Below, piece by piece: positions 34,581 to 44,204 of a stretch of 64,000 bases of DNA (the stretch's first letter is position 1; each line of letters opens with the position of its first letter). This DNA is from Mangrovimonas aestuarii (GTDB lineage Bacteria; Bacteroidota; Bacteroidia; Flavobacteriales; Flavobacteriaceae), in the NCBI RefSeq assembly GCF_028767185.1, contig NZ_JARACK010000010.1, positions 36,699-100,698 of the forward strand. Reading direction: 5' to 3'. Under the pieces are notes generated by a model. That model saw only the letters and a program-made list of their open reading frames with translations, was not told the DNA's origin and searched no databases. The translations under genes and the position numbers were made by a program.

Positions 34581-35846
34581 GTCGAATCCTATATCTTTAC
34601 GATAGTACATCTTATCAAAATGTAGCTTTTCTATATTTTGATAAGATTTTTTTATGGCCTCTTGGTATGTATCGCCATATGAGGTAACAGCAATTACACG
34701 TCCTCCTGAGGTTATAATCTGACCATCCTTAATAACAGCTCCGGCATGGAAAGGTATAGAACCTTCCATGTTCTCGACACCTGTCATAACTTTTCCTTTT
34801 TCGTAAGCTTCTGGATAACCACCAGACACAACCATAACTGTTGTAGCTGCTCTTTTATCTACTTCTATGGATTTACTACCTAACGTTCCATCCCCTACAG
34901 CTTTGAACAACTCTACAAGATCGCTTTTTAAACGCGGTAAAACAACTTCTGTTTCAGGGTCCCCCATACGAACATTATATTCTATAACAAGTGGATCATT
35001 ACCCACTTTAATCAATCCGATAAAGATGAATCCTTTATAAGGTAAATTGTCCTTTTTAAGACCTTCTACAGTTGGCTTAACAATTCGGGTTTCTATCTTC
35101 TCTAAGAACTCTTCACTAGCAAATGGCACAGGAGAAACTGCCCCCATTCCACCAGTGTTCAACCCTGTATCTCCTTCACCAATTCGTTTGTAATCTTTTG
35201 CTGTTGGTAAAATTTTATAGTCATTTCCATCGGTAAGCACGAAACAACTCAACTCAATACCATCAAGAAACTCTTCAATTACAACCTTGCTACTGGCATC
35301 TCCAAACTTAGCATCTACTAACATATTGTTTAATTCAGCTTTAGCCTCTTCAAGGTTATCGATAATCAATACACCTTTACCAGCAGCCAAACCATCTGCT
35401 TTTAAAACATAAGGAGGGTTTAACGTTTCAAGGAAAGCATATCCCTGTTCTACTGTATCTTTCGTGAAACTTTGATATGCTGCTGTTGGGATATTATGTC
35501 TCGACATGAATGCTTTTGCAAACTCCTTGCTTCCCTCTAATTCAGCTGCGGCTTTTTCTGGTCCAATTACAGTCACATGTTTAAGCGCGTCATCATTTAA
35601 AAAGAAATCGTGCACCCCTTGTACCAGAGGATCTTCGGGCCCTACAACAACCATTTCAATTTCCTTTTCAATTACCAAGGATTTAATGGCTTCGAAGTCG
35701 GTTACACCAATGGAAACATTTGTTGCTATTTCTGCAGTTCCCGAATTTCCTGGAGCAACATATAACTCGTTGCTCAATGGACTTTTAGCTATTTTCCAAG
35801 CAAATGTATGCTCTCGTCCTCCAGATCCTAAAACTAATATATTCAT
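34575..35846 (-). CDS. purD: Phosphoribosylamine-glycine ligase
   Basis: ATP-grasp enzyme of purine synthesis that joins phosphoribosylamine and glycine to GAR; cytoplasmic, 423 aa. It starts with MNILVLGSGGREHTFAWKIA and shows VVGPEDPLVQG, the GLAAGKGV ATP-binding loop, GEGDTGLNTGGMGAVSP and EYNVRMGDPETEVVLPRL in the family order. All key segments are intact. A TATTTTTG -7 element is 17 bp upstream. It is not linked to other pur genes here. Confidence 0.96.
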   Translation of the reverse strand: MNILVLGSGGREHTFAWKIAKSPLSNELYVAPGNSGTAEIATNVSIGVTDFEAIKSLVIEKEIEMVVVGPEDPLVQGVHDFFLNDDALKHVTVIGPEKAAAELEGSKEFAKAFMSRHNIPTAAYQSFTKDTVEQGYAFLETLNPPYVLKADGLAAGKGVLIIDNLEEAKAELNNMLVDAKFGDASSKVVIEEFLDGIELSCFVLTDGNDYKILPTAKDYKRIGEGDTGLNTGGMGAVSPVPFASEEFLEKIETRIVKPTVEGLKKDNLPYKGFIFIGLIKVGNDPLVIEYNVRMGDPETEVVLPRLKSDLVELFKAVGDGTLGSKSIEVDKRAATTVMVVSGGYPEAYEKGKVMTGVENMEGSIPFHAGAVIKDGQIITSGGRVIAVTSYGDTYQEAIKKSYQNIEKLHFDKMYYRKDIGFDL

Positions 35847-35862
35847 GGTTGTTGTTTTGTGG

Positions 35863-35870
35863 CAAAAATA
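35863..35870 (-). promoter_or_regulatory. -7 element (TATTTTTG) for purD
   Basis: Minus-strand TATTTTTGC fits TAnnTTTGC. The nearest TTG upstream (35904-35906) is too far (33 bp), so only the -7 part is supported. No PurR-like or purine riboswitch pattern was recognised. Confidence 0.4.
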
Positions 35871-35927
35871 ATTGCTTTTACGCTTAAAAAATAATTATTT
35901 TACCAAAAACCCAGAAGACATATCCCC

Positions 35928-37250
35928 TTGAACATATTCGATCTGACATTGCGACTAAACGGCTATCCATTAGATGATGCAAAAGTTTTCTTGCAAAAAC
36001 TGAAAGCAAAAAGAGATGAAGATTTCCTTGGGTTCATTCAACAGCAAAAAAGAGAAATTATTAAATTCCATTTGAATCAAAATCCAATTTACAAATCTTT
36101 TGGAAGGGATATTGACCTCAATAATTGGAATTCGGTCCCCGTAATGACCAAAAGGGATTTACAACAACCTTTGACCAATCGCCTTTCAAATGGATACTCC
36201 AAGAAAAACATCTATATAAACAAAACGTCAGGCTCTTCCGGTGACCCGTTTGTATTTGCTAAGGACAAGTTTTGCCATGCATTGACTTGGGCTATTATTA
36301 TGGATCGGTTTTCTTGGTACAATATTGATTTTAACACCTCTAAACAAGCTCGATTTTATGGTATTCCACTAGATAGAGCAGGATATCACAAAGAACGTTT
36401 GAAGGACTATATGGGTAATCGATATAGGTTTTCAGTCTTTGACCTTAGCGATCAGGCTTTCGATAAAGTATTGAGTAAATTCAAAGCTTCAAAGTTTGAC
36501 TATATCAACGGTTACACTAGCCCAATAGTTCAATTTTCTAAGTATTTAAAGAGAAACAACCTTGTTCTAAAAGATATTTGCCCAACTTTAAAATCATGTA
36601 TAGTCACTTCGGAAATGCTTTTTGAAGACGACAAATTAACCATGGAGAAACAATTTGGTATCCCTGTGATTAACGAATATGGCGCCTCAGAGCTTGATCT
36701 TATCGCTTTTCAAACCCCTAATGGAATATGGCAATTAAACAACGAAACTTTATTTGTAGAAGTTTTGGATGAGAACAACAAACCACTTCCCAACGGAGAA
36801 GAAGGACGAATAGTTATTACATCCTTGTTCAATAAAGCCCACCCCTTTATCCGTTACGATATTGGTGATCTTGGAATCATTTCAAAAGACAGCACTCCGA
36901 GAGTATCAATATTGAAAAAGCTAACCGGAAGAACAAACGACATCGCCATTTTACCTAGCGGTAAAAAAGCGGCAGGACTTACTTTTTATTATGTAACCAA
37001 AAGCATTATTGAAGATGAAAGTAACGTCGAGTCATTTGTAATTGAGCAACACAGCAAATCGCAATTCCATATAAAATACACTAGTAAAACTTCCCTTTGT
37101 GAAACCAAAGAGCAAAGCATTACGGATGCTATGGAGCGCTATTTGGAAAAAGGGCTGAACATTAGTTTTGAGCGAAAATCAATCTTAGATAGAAATACCA
37201 GTGGTAAGTTAAAACAATTTCAATCTTTTATCAACACCGATTCACGATGA
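35928..37250 (+). CDS. CapK/PaaK-like adenylate-forming enzyme of the polysaccharide locus
   Basis: 440-aa member of the phenylacetate-CoA ligase-like (CapK) branch of adenylate-forming enzymes. The phosphate loop NKTSGSSGDPFVFAKDKF, the INEYGASELDLIAF motif and the hinge IRYDIGDLGIISKDS are visible. CapK proteins occur in capsule and O-antigen loci; what acid they activate is generally unknown, so phenylacetate catabolism is not implied. The start is TTG at 35928, giving MNIFDLTLRLNGYPLDDAK. It overlaps the following GT4 gene by 4 bp, so the two act together. Confidence 0.88.
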   Translation: MNIFDLTLRLNGYPLDDAKVFLQKLKAKRDEDFLGFIQQQKREIIKFHLNQNPIYKSFGRDIDLNNWNSVPVMTKRDLQQPLTNRLSNGYSKKNIYINKTSGSSGDPFVFAKDKFCHALTWAIIMDRFSWYNIDFNTSKQARFYGIPLDRAGYHKERLKDYMGNRYRFSVFDLSDQAFDKVLSKFKASKFDYINGYTSPIVQFSKYLKRNNLVLKDICPTLKSCIVTSEMLFEDDKLTMEKQFGIPVINEYGASELDLIAFQTPNGIWQLNNETLFVEVLDENNKPLPNGEEGRIVITSLFNKAHPFIRYDIGDLGIISKDSTPRVSILKKLTGRTNDIAILPSGKKAAGLTFYYVTKSIIEDESNVESFVIEQHSKSQFHIKYTSKTSLCETKEQSITDAMERYLEKGLNISFERKSILDRNTSGKLKQFQSFINTDSR

Positions 37251-38413
37251 AAGAAGTATTGATTATTACAAATTACTACCCCCCAGAAATAGGCGCAGCA
37301 TCTAACCGCATTCATCATTTAGCAACAGGACTAAAGGACCTTGGCTTTCAAGTCTCCGTGATAACACCATTACCAAACTATCCAAACGGAAAAATACTTC
37401 CGGAGTACAAAGCGAAACGAAAAATAATATCTAATGAAAAAAACATAACTGTAATCCGTCTTTGGCTATATGCCAACAATTCTAAAAACAAATTTTTACG
37501 TTTATTCGCTATGCTATCGTATAGTTTTAGCTTGCTATGTTATTTTGCCTTTAATTCTATTCCGAAAACAGTAATAATTCAATCACCACCGCTTTTGGTT
37601 GCTTTTACCAGCACTTTATTTCTTAGAAAGAAAAACCGAAAGCTCATACTAAATGTTAGCGATCTATGGCCGCAGGCCGGATTGGATTTAGGAGCCCTTA
37701 ATAAAGGTATTGGATATTCTCTTTTAAAGAAAATTGAAAAATTTAATTATAAAAGAGCCGATTTGGTGTTAGGGCAAAGCCATGAAATATTAGATCACAT
37801 AAAAAACATCTGTCCGGACAAGTATACCTTTTTATATAGGAATTACCCGAATTTCAACCTTCCAAATCTCAACCACAAACCACAAACCAATAACAAAAAG
37901 ATAAAAATGGTTTATGCTGGATTGTTAGGTGTTGCTCAAGGCATATTAAAACTCTGCCATGAACTCGATTATACCAATATTGAATTTCATATTTATGGTA
38001 ATGGAGCAGAAACAATTGGCATTAAAAATTTTATAGCTCAAAACCAACACTTACCTATTAGTTTTCATGGCGAACTCACCCGAAAGAAACTTCACCAAGA
38101 ACTTTTACAGTACGATTTAACCATAATTCCCTTACTAAACAGAATATACGGGTCGGTACCTTCAAAAATTTTTGAATATGCCCATTTAGGGCTTCCTATG
38201 CTTTATTTTGGAGGCGGTGAAGGCGAGTCTATTATTTTAAACAACAAACTTGGATGGATTGCCCCAGAAAAGGATTATGAGCAATTAAACATAATAATAA
38301 ACAGTATTAAAAAAGAATCTCTTTCAATCGAAAGAAAGAAGACCATAAAAGAAACCGCGAAAGTTAAATTTGATTTTAACAATCAATTATCTCACCTGAA
38401 AACACAAGTTTAG
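37247..38413 (+). CDS. Glycosyltransferase family 4 (WcaI/WbuB-like)
   Basis: 388-aa GT-B enzyme for polysaccharide assembly at the cytoplasmic face. The N-terminus ITNYYPPEIGAASNRIHHLA is typical of the WcaI/WbuB group. The C-terminal donor domain has YGSVPSKIFEYAHLGLPML, containing the E-x7-E-like sugar-nucleotide motif. It is translationally coupled to the CapK-like gene and faces the end of the large leftward cluster, sharing TTAG at the stops (38410-38413). The sugar transferred cannot be inferred. Confidence 0.9.
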   Translation: MKEVLIITNYYPPEIGAASNRIHHLATGLKDLGFQVSVITPLPNYPNGKILPEYKAKRKIISNEKNITVIRLWLYANNSKNKFLRLFAMLSYSFSLLCYFAFNSIPKTVIIQSPPLLVAFTSTLFLRKKNRKLILNVSDLWPQAGLDLGALNKGIGYSLLKKIEKFNYKRADLVLGQSHEILDHIKNICPDKYTFLYRNYPNFNLPNLNHKPQTNNKKIKMVYAGLLGVAQGILKLCHELDYTNIEFHIYGNGAETIGIKNFIAQNQHLPISFHGELTRKKLHQELLQYDLTIIPLLNRIYGSVPSKIFEYAHLGLPMLYFGGGEGESIILNNKLGWIAPEKDYEQLNIIINSIKKESLSIERKKTIKETAKVKFDFNNQLSHLKTQV

Positions 38414-39768
38414 TAAGCTTTATCCTCTCCCCTAATTGCATTGCCTATAGTTTGAAGAATAATCTTTAAATCAAAAAGTATAGACCAGTTTTCGACGTAG
38501 AAGATATCGTATTTCACACGATTGATAATATCCTTATCCGTTTCTACTTCGCCTCTAAACCCACTTACTTGAGCAAGTCCAGTTATACCTGGTTTTACAA
38601 AGTGACGTACCATAAACTTATCGACACTCTTAGCATACATATCGGTATGGCTAACCATATGTGGTCTAGGCCCAACCACAGACATGTCTCCAAACAGTAC
38701 ATTGAAGAACTGAGGTAATTCATCAATACTAGTCTTTCTGATAAACTTACCCACTTTAGTAACCCGTTGATCTCCTCTAGTCACCTGATATAAATGAGCC
38801 TCTTCATTAGGCATCATAGACCTATACTTATAACAATTAAACTCTTTATAGTTGAAGCCATTTCTAGATTGTTTAAAAAAAACAGGCCCCTTTGATTCTA
38901 ACTTAATTAGTATTGCCAATAACGGTGTTAACCATGAAAGCAAAAAAACAATTACAAAACACGAAAAAACAATATCGAAAGCACGTTTAAAAAACTGGTT
39001 TACCGGTTCTTCCAAAGGTATGTCACGTAAAGACAATATTGGTATATAGTCGTAATATTCATACTTGAGTTTCTTGGAATAAATTCCTTTATTGTCTGGT
39101 AAGAACTTTAATATTTTGAGGTTGTTGTCTGCAAAACTTATCACTTTTTGGAGCTGAGTATTAGAAAGCTCAGAAACAGAACAATAAATTTCATCTATTT
39201 TTTCATTCTTGATGAACGTGAAGCAATCATCCAAATCATGTTTATTCTTATCCTTTAAATTAAAAGTTGCTTTATGTGAATATCCATACTCTGGTCTACT
39301 TTTAAAAAAGTTCTCTAAGGCAAACGTTTGCTTGTTCTTACCGAAGATTACAGTATTTCTATAGTTTCCACCAAATGACACACGATACTTTTGCAAAAAA
39401 TAATAGATAGAAAACTTAAAAACAGTAATTATAAAAAAAACGGATAACGTGTAATAAAAAATAACCCTAGGAATCGCTATAACATCATTGTAAAAACCAA
39501 AAAAAGCAAATATTATTAGTGCAAACAATCCTGCTTGCTTTAATATTAGCCCAGCTATGGTTACCTCTCTAGAATATCTATACACCTCATAAAATCTGGA
39601 GTAAATAGACATGACCACCCAAGCAAAAGAAACAAGCGGAACAAAAACAAACGGGTTAACATCCTTAAAAAAATAAAGCATCGCCAAACCATTGATTGCA
39701 CATAAGTCAATCAAATAGGAAAATGGTCTTAAATAACCTGAATATCTACCTGCTTTAAATGTGCTCAA
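38410..39768 (-). CDS. Polyprenyl glycosylphosphotransferase (WcaJ-like initiating enzyme)
   Basis: 452-aa inner-membrane enzyme that starts the repeat unit by moving a sugar-1-phosphate onto undecaprenyl phosphate. Several N-terminal helices (about 15-125) and a Rossmann-like segment precede a fifth helix near 275-300. The C-terminal bacterial sugar transferase domain is complete: FKRAFDIVFSCFVIVFLLS, GPVFFKQSRNGFNYKEFNCY, KVGKFIRKTSIDELPQF and SVVGPRPHMV. WcaJ-family members usually use UDP-glucose or UDP-galactose. It is the last gene of the leftward cluster. Confidence 0.93.
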   Translation of the reverse strand: MSTFKAGRYSGYLRPFSYLIDLCAINGLAMLYFFKDVNPFVFVPLVSFAWVVMSIYSRFYEVYRYSREVTIAGLILKQAGLFALIIFAFFGFYNDVIAIPRVIFYYTLSVFFIITVFKFSIYYFLQKYRVSFGGNYRNTVIFGKNKQTFALENFFKSRPEYGYSHKATFNLKDKNKHDLDDCFTFIKNEKIDEIYCSVSELSNTQLQKVISFADNNLKILKFLPDNKGIYSKKLKYEYYDYIPILSLRDIPLEEPVNQFFKRAFDIVFSCFVIVFLLSWLTPLLAILIKLESKGPVFFKQSRNGFNYKEFNCYKYRSMMPNEEAHLYQVTRGDQRVTKVGKFIRKTSIDELPQFFNVLFGDMSVVGPRPHMVSHTDMYAKSVDKFMVRHFVKPGITGLAQVSGFRGEVETDKDIINRVKYDIFYVENWSILFDLKIILQTIGNAIRGEDKAY

Positions 39769-39777
39769 TTTATTGCT

Positions 39778-40764
39778 TTACTTTCTTATGTGTTTTGAAA
39801 AATCTTTGTGTTCGCTTTTATAAAGCTCTTCTTGGGTTAATTGCTTAAAATAGTTGAAGGTATTAAGCATACCCTCTTCTCTGCCTACTTTAGGCTCCCA
39901 ACCTAACAGTTCTTTTGCTAGGCCAATATCCGGTTGACGTTGCATAGGGTCGTCTTGAGGTAATGGCTTGTAGATAATTTTCTGATCTGTCCCTGTTAAC
40001 TTAATAATCTCTTCTGCAAAATCCTTTATGGTAATCTCATGAGGGTTTCCTATATTAACAGGATTAGAATAATCGCTTAACAACAATCTATAGATTCCCT
40101 CAACTTGATCGTCAACATAACAAAACGATCGTGTCTGCATACCATCTCCAAAAACAGTTAAATCTTCTCCCCTAAGGGCTTGCCCCATGAAAGCAGGAAT
40201 CACTCGACCATCATTTAATCGCATTCGAGGACCATAAGTGTTAAATATCCTGACAATTCTTGTTTCCAAGCCATGAAACCTATGGTATGCCATGGTCATC
40301 GATTCCTGAAAACGCTTGGCTTCGTCATACACTCCTCTAGGTCCTATAGTATTTACATTGCCATAATAATCTTCGGTTTGCGGATGCACTAAAGGATCAC
40401 CATAAACTTCAGAAGTAGACGCTATTAGTATTCTTGCATTTTTTGCTTTTGCCAATCCCAATAGATTGTGGGTTCCCAATGACCCCACCTTTAGAGTTTG
40501 AATCGGGATTTTTAGATAATCTATGGGACTTGCAGGAGAGGCAAAATGAAGGATATAATCCAAATCACCAGGAATATGAACAAACTTACTTACATCATGA
40601 TGATAAAACTCAAAATGCTCCAGAGGAAAAAGATGCTCAATGTTTTTTAAATCACCAGTAATAAGGTTATCCATCCCTATTACGTGCATTCCTTCTTTGA
40701 TAAATCTATCACACAAGTGAGAACCTAAAAACCCTGCTGCTCCAGTAATAAGGACTTTTTTCAT
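39778..40764 (-). CDS. UDP-glucuronate decarboxylase (UDP-xylose synthase)
   Basis: 328-aa extended SDR enzyme converting UDP-glucuronate to UDP-xylose. It has the NAD-binding [12 protein letters not shown] (residues 7-18), [15 protein letters not shown] with the active-site Ser, the Y-x3-K pair in YDEAKRFQE, and [20 protein letters not shown]. The arginine-rich [14 protein letters not shown] is typical of UXS. Its substrate is made by the Ugd encoded just upstream on the same strand (74 bp away). So xylose, or a sugar derived from it, is a likely constituent of the polysaccharide. Confidence 0.94.
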   Translation of the reverse strand: MKKVLITGAAGFLGSHLCDRFIKEGMHVIGMDNLITGDLKNIEHLFPLEHFEFYHHDVSKFVHIPGDLDYILHFASPASPIDYLKIPIQTLKVGSLGTHNLLGLAKAKNARILIASTSEVYGDPLVHPQTEDYYGNVNTIGPRGVYDEAKRFQESMTMAYHRFHGLETRIVRIFNTYGPRMRLNDGRVIPAFMGQALRGEDLTVFGDGMQTRSFCYVDDQVEGIYRLLLSDYSNPVNIGNPHEITIKDFAEEIIKLTGTDQKIIYKPLPQDDPMQRQPDIGLAKELLGWEPKVGREEGMLNTFNYFKQLTQEELYKSEHKDFSKHIRK

Positions 40765-40838
40765 AGTAACTTACCTTTAAATTTTTATTGAAGACAAGAT
40801 AACCAAATTTGCTTCAAAATCTGTCTAAGCAAGATAGT

Positions 40839-42140
40839 TTAAGGTCTTCCTATTGAAAAATAGTCAAATCCTTCCGTAGTCATCTCTTGTGTATCATAAA
40901 GGTTTCTACCGTCAAAAACGACTGGATTAGCAAGCAATTTCTTTACAGAAGATAAGTCTGGGGTTCTAAAAATACTCCACTCTGTACAAATCACTAGTGC
41001 ATCTGCCCCATCTAAAGCCTCATACATTCCATCCGCAAAAGCAATGGCGTCACCAAGTTTACGTTCAACATTTGGCATGGCCTCTGGGTCAAATGCTATA
41101 ACCTCAGCTCCTTTACTCAATAATAAATCAATTATTTCCAAGGCAGGAGCTTCTCTAATATCATCTGTTTCAGGTTTAAATGCCAATCCCCAAATGGCAA
41201 TTTTCTTGCCTTTAAGGTTTCCACCAAAATAGTGTTCTACTTTAGGCAACAATACCGTTTTTTGTTTGGCATTTACATCGATAACCGATTTTAATATTTT
41301 AAAATCGTAATCAGAATCCTTGGCTGATTTGTGTAACGCTTTTACATCTTTTGGAAAACAAGACCCTCCATAACCTATTCCAGGAAACAAAAAGCGCTTT
41401 CCAATACGTGAATCGGTTCCCATACCTATTCTCACTTTATCCACATCTGCTCCAACTTTTTCACAAAAGTTGGCAATCTCATTCATAAAAGTGATTTTGG
41501 TTGCCAAAAAGGAATTCGCAGCATACTTTGTAAGCTCAGCAGAACGTTCATCCATAATTAGAATAGGGTTCCCAGAACGCACATAAGGCTTATACAGCTT
41601 CTCCATAAGGGCTGTAGCCCTCTCCGAACTCGAACCAATAACAATTCGTTCAGGCTTTAAAAAATCATCAACAGCAAATCCTTCACGAAGAAACTCAGGA
41701 TTGGACACTACATCAAAATCGACTTTTGCGTTTTTGGCAATAACTTCACGAACGCGATCGGCGGTACCTACAGGCACAGTGCTTTTATCTACAATAACCT
41801 TATACTCAGAGATCATTTTGCCTATCTCATCAGCTACACCTAGTACATATTTCAAATCTGCAGACCCATCTTCATCTTCTGGGGTTGGTAAGGCCAAAAA
41901 GATTATCTCGCCGTGATCTAACCCTTCTTTTAGAGATGTAGAAAACTTAAGCCTATTATCACTAATATTACGTTCAAACAACACATCTAAATGAGGCTCA
42001 TAAATAGGAACTTCACCTTGTTGCATCTGTTTAACTTTATTTTCATCAATGTCAATACACAGGACTTCATTTCCTGTCTCAGCTAAACAAGTGCCGGTAA
42101 CCAAACCGACATAACCTGTACCGATTACTGATATTTTCAT
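40839..42140 (-). CDS. ugd: UDP-glucose 6-dehydrogenase
   Basis: 433-aa NAD-dependent enzyme oxidising UDP-glucose to UDP-glucuronate. Rossmann motif VIGTGYVGLVTGTCLAETG at the N-terminus, substrate-binding VVSNPEFLREGFAV, and the catalytic Cys in GYGGSCFPKD (about residue 261). The C-terminal UDP-binding domain starts at IWGLAFKPETDDIREAP. Its product feeds the neighbouring decarboxylase. A -7 element lies 22 bp upstream. Distinct from the second dehydrogenase at 55121, which has the UDP-ManNAc type signature. Confidence 0.96.
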   Translation of the reverse strand: MKISVIGTGYVGLVTGTCLAETGNEVLCIDIDENKVKQMQQGEVPIYEPHLDVLFERNISDNRLKFSTSLKEGLDHGEIIFLALPTPEDEDGSADLKYVLGVADEIGKMISEYKVIVDKSTVPVGTADRVREVIAKNAKVDFDVVSNPEFLREGFAVDDFLKPERIVIGSSSERATALMEKLYKPYVRSGNPILIMDERSAELTKYAANSFLATKITFMNEIANFCEKVGADVDKVRIGMGTDSRIGKRFLFPGIGYGGSCFPKDVKALHKSAKDSDYDFKILKSVIDVNAKQKTVLLPKVEHYFGGNLKGKKIAIWGLAFKPETDDIREAPALEIIDLLLSKGAEVIAFDPEAMPNVERKLGDAIAFADGMYEALDGADALVICTEWSIFRTPDLSSVKKLLANPVVFDGRNLYDTQEMTTEGFDYFSIGRP

Positions 42141-42161
42141 ATGCTAGGGTTGTGTTTGGTA

Positions 42162-42169
42162 CAAAAATA
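42162..42169 (-). promoter_or_regulatory. -7 element (TATTTTTG) for ugd
   Basis: Minus-strand TATTTTTG, 21 bp before the ugd start, in a 105-bp gap after the WecG-like gene. It suggests an internal promoter for the ugd-uxs-wcaJ part of the cluster. No well-spaced TTG was found. Confidence 0.4.
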
Positions 42170-42245
42170 GGAAATCCTACAACTTAATGACATTTTTTAG
42201 ACCTTATACTCAAAAAGTTTTAAAAGCATAGAGAACCAATGGTAA

Positions 42246-42983
42246 TTACATCTGCAAGCGCTCTTTAAGCACCAGCCAAATAAACTTTGAATTACCAACC
42301 AAATAACGTTTCCACATGCGTTTAGGCTCTTGAGCAAATCTATAAAACCACTCCATACCTATTTTCTGCATCCATAAGGGAGCACGTTTCACTTTCCCTG
42401 CAACAACATCAAAACTTCCTCCTACCCCCATAATGAAGTTTACATTTTTCAAAAGAGCTTTGTTATCATATAGGAAATTTTCTTTAGTAGGAGAGCTTAT
42501 GGCTACAAATAAAATTTGTGCCCCACTTTCTGCTATTTCCTTGGCTATAGCTTTTTCTTCTTCTTTTTTAAAATAACCATTTCTATACCCTGCCACTAAA
42601 TCTGCGGAATAAGTACTGGAATATTTATCGACAACAGCCCTTACTACTTCTTCGGCAGCTCCTAGAAAAAATATTTTATAACTATTTTTATGCGCTAAAG
42701 CCACAAGATTTTCCATTAGGTCAATTCCCGCAACACGCTCCTTCAAGGGTTTACCCAACACTTTAGACGCCCAAACAACGGCCTGTCCATCTGCGTTTAT
42801 TATATCACTTTCATTTACACTCTCTCTGAGCTGCAAATCCCTTTGCATAGCAACAATCTTCCCTGCATTCACAACAACATGGTGTAGTTGTTTACCATTG
42901 GATATTGTTTCTTCAACAATATTCAAGGTATCACTCATTGATAAGTTGTCTATGCTTGTATTAAGGATATTGATTTTGCTCAT
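42246..42983 (-). CDS. WecG/TagA/CpsF family glycosyltransferase (GT26)
   Basis: 245-aa peripheral membrane glycosyltransferase of family GT26. The signature NADGQAVVWASKVLGKPLKE (about 63-82) and AGIDLMENL carry the conserved catalytic Asp region; IFFLGAAEEVVRAVV and the C-terminal QEPKRMWKRYLVGN are typical. WecG adds ManNAcA and TagA adds ManNAc to lipid-linked acceptors. The wecB and wecC genes in this cluster make UDP-ManNAcA, so that donor is a reasonable guess. A candidate -7 element is upstream at 43054-43061. Confidence 0.92.
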   Translation of the reverse strand: MSKINILNTSIDNLSMSDTLNIVEETISNGKQLHHVVVNAGKIVAMQRDLQLRESVNESDIINADGQAVVWASKVLGKPLKERVAGIDLMENLVALAHKNSYKIFFLGAAEEVVRAVVDKYSSTYSADLVAGYRNGYFKKEEEKAIAKEIAESGAQILFVAISSPTKENFLYDNKALLKNVNFIMGVGGSFDVVAGKVKRAPLWMQKIGMEWFYRFAQEPKRMWKRYLVGNSKFIWLVLKERLQM

Positions 42984-43053
42984 AATAGCTGAAAGCTTCC
43001 TGCTAAATATTAAAATAGATTGCAGCAGAAGGATAACTAAAAAAATTACCCGC

Positions 43054-43061
43054 CAAAAGTA
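43054..43061 (-). promoter_or_regulatory. -7 element (TACTTTTG) for the WecG-like gene
   Basis: Minus-strand TACTTTTG lies in the 231-bp gap between the deacetylase and WecG-like genes, 70 bp before the start. The rest of this gap shows no other recognisable element. Confidence 0.35.
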
Positions 43062-43214
43062 CTATAATCAATAAAACTGCTAAAGAGATTTGAACATTAA
43101 ATCTAAAGGTCTAAAACAGAGTGTAAATTGGACAAAGTGTGGTTGAGCTACATTTCATTAAAACAAAAAAAGATGAGATGTAACCCAGAAAGTTTTACAG
43201 TTATATGTGCTTTT

Positions 43215-44204
43215 TCAACGAAAAGTTTTGAAGTTATTGCTACTTTGAACATTGGCTAAAAACTCATTGAGCTTATTAAGAGAATAAGGTGTGAAGGCCT
43301 TGGGGTGCCCAATCAAAACAAAATTCCCTTTTTCTGAAGTATGCCTTTTATATCTTCTAAAAGACTTTTGGATTAAATTTGACTTATAGCCATCTATTGA
43401 AACCACTGTATAAGACGGAATAAGCATTAATCGTAGTAATTGCCGTTTAGGCATAGCTATTGCCCCTCCATTTCCAAAAGCTACATGCTTATTTTGTTTT
43501 AGCATTTTTGCCAACGCAAATTTCCAAAAGAAAAAAGGGGCAACTTTGGTAGAGCTAATTGGTATTTCCGTAAACTCACCTTCAGAGTCTTCAAGTGTCA
43601 GATCATTAGAAAATTTATACTCGGTTACATATTGGGGAACATTTCGAAAATCATATTTCTGATTATCAGATTCATGATATCCATTTGGGAACACCGTACT
43701 ATCTATCGTTACTCCATTGCGCTTTAAAGCGTCTTTAATATGTCCAAAAGGCTGTGCGCTCCAACCTCCCGCCCTATAAGCAACAGGATCTATATCTGTT
43801 ATTCGTTTTAAGACATCTGTATATCTCGTTACAATATCTGCTGCGGCTTCTTTTGAAAAATGAGACAACCTGTAACGTGATGTGTCAAAAATCCATTTAC
43901 CGTTTTCATAGATGGAGTCTTCCCAATGCGGATGAATATGAAGCTCTATCCCGTGTCCGCTTTGAGATAAATACTTAATTTGACGAGTTACTTTTTCATA
44001 TTCCCCTTGAAGAAACTTATTGTCCGCTTTGTATTTTTCCAACGCCAATAAATAACCAGAATCCACAAAGCATGTAAATTTGATACCATATGGCTCAACA
44101 ATATTCAATAATGCCTGCGTTGGTTTAATGATACAATCCTCAGCAGTTCCGCTTGATGCCCCAAAGAACAGCTCATAGTCAAGAGTAATATAAATATTCA
44201 TCAC
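43215..44204 (-). CDS. Polysaccharide deacetylase family protein
   Basis: 329-aa cytoplasmic NodB-like hydrolase with no signal peptide. The metal triad is visible: ITLDYELFF (Asp near residue 9) and HIHPHWE (two His near 95-99). The catalytic-arm segment YRAGGWSAQPFGHI also fits the family. It would remove an N- or O-acetyl group from a sugar or lipid-linked intermediate before export. It overlaps the upstream sulfotransferase gene by 4 bp, so the two are translationally coupled and may act on the same sugar. The second Met is used as an alternative start (MNIYIT). Confidence 0.85.
   Translation of the reverse strand: MMNIYITLDYELFFGASSGTAEDCIIKPTQALLNIVEPYGIKFTCFVDSGYLLALEKYKADNKFLQGEYEKVTRQIKYLSQSGHGIELHIHPHWEDSIYENGKWIFDTSRYRLSHFSKEAAADIVTRYTDVLKRITDIDPVAYRAGGWSAQPFGHIKDALKRNGVTIDSTVFPNGYHESDNQKYDFRNVPQYVTEYKFSNDLTLEDSEGEFTEIPISSTKVAPFFFWKFALAKMLKQNKHVAFGNGGAIAMPKRQLLRLMLIPSYTVVSIDGYKSNLIQKSFRRYKRHTSEKGNFVLIGHPKAFTPYSLNKLNEFLANVQSSNNFKTFR

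Noticed and set aside
35928..37250. Phenylacetate degradation enzyme (PaaK)
   Set aside because: Although in the PaaK-like superfamily, it is coupled to a glycosyltransferase and no other paa gene is present; the CapK branch fits better.
42984..43214. Possible hidden small gene or RNA in the 231-bp gap
   Set aside because: No open frame with coding character and no stable hairpin or tRNA-like fold; only a -7 match was found.
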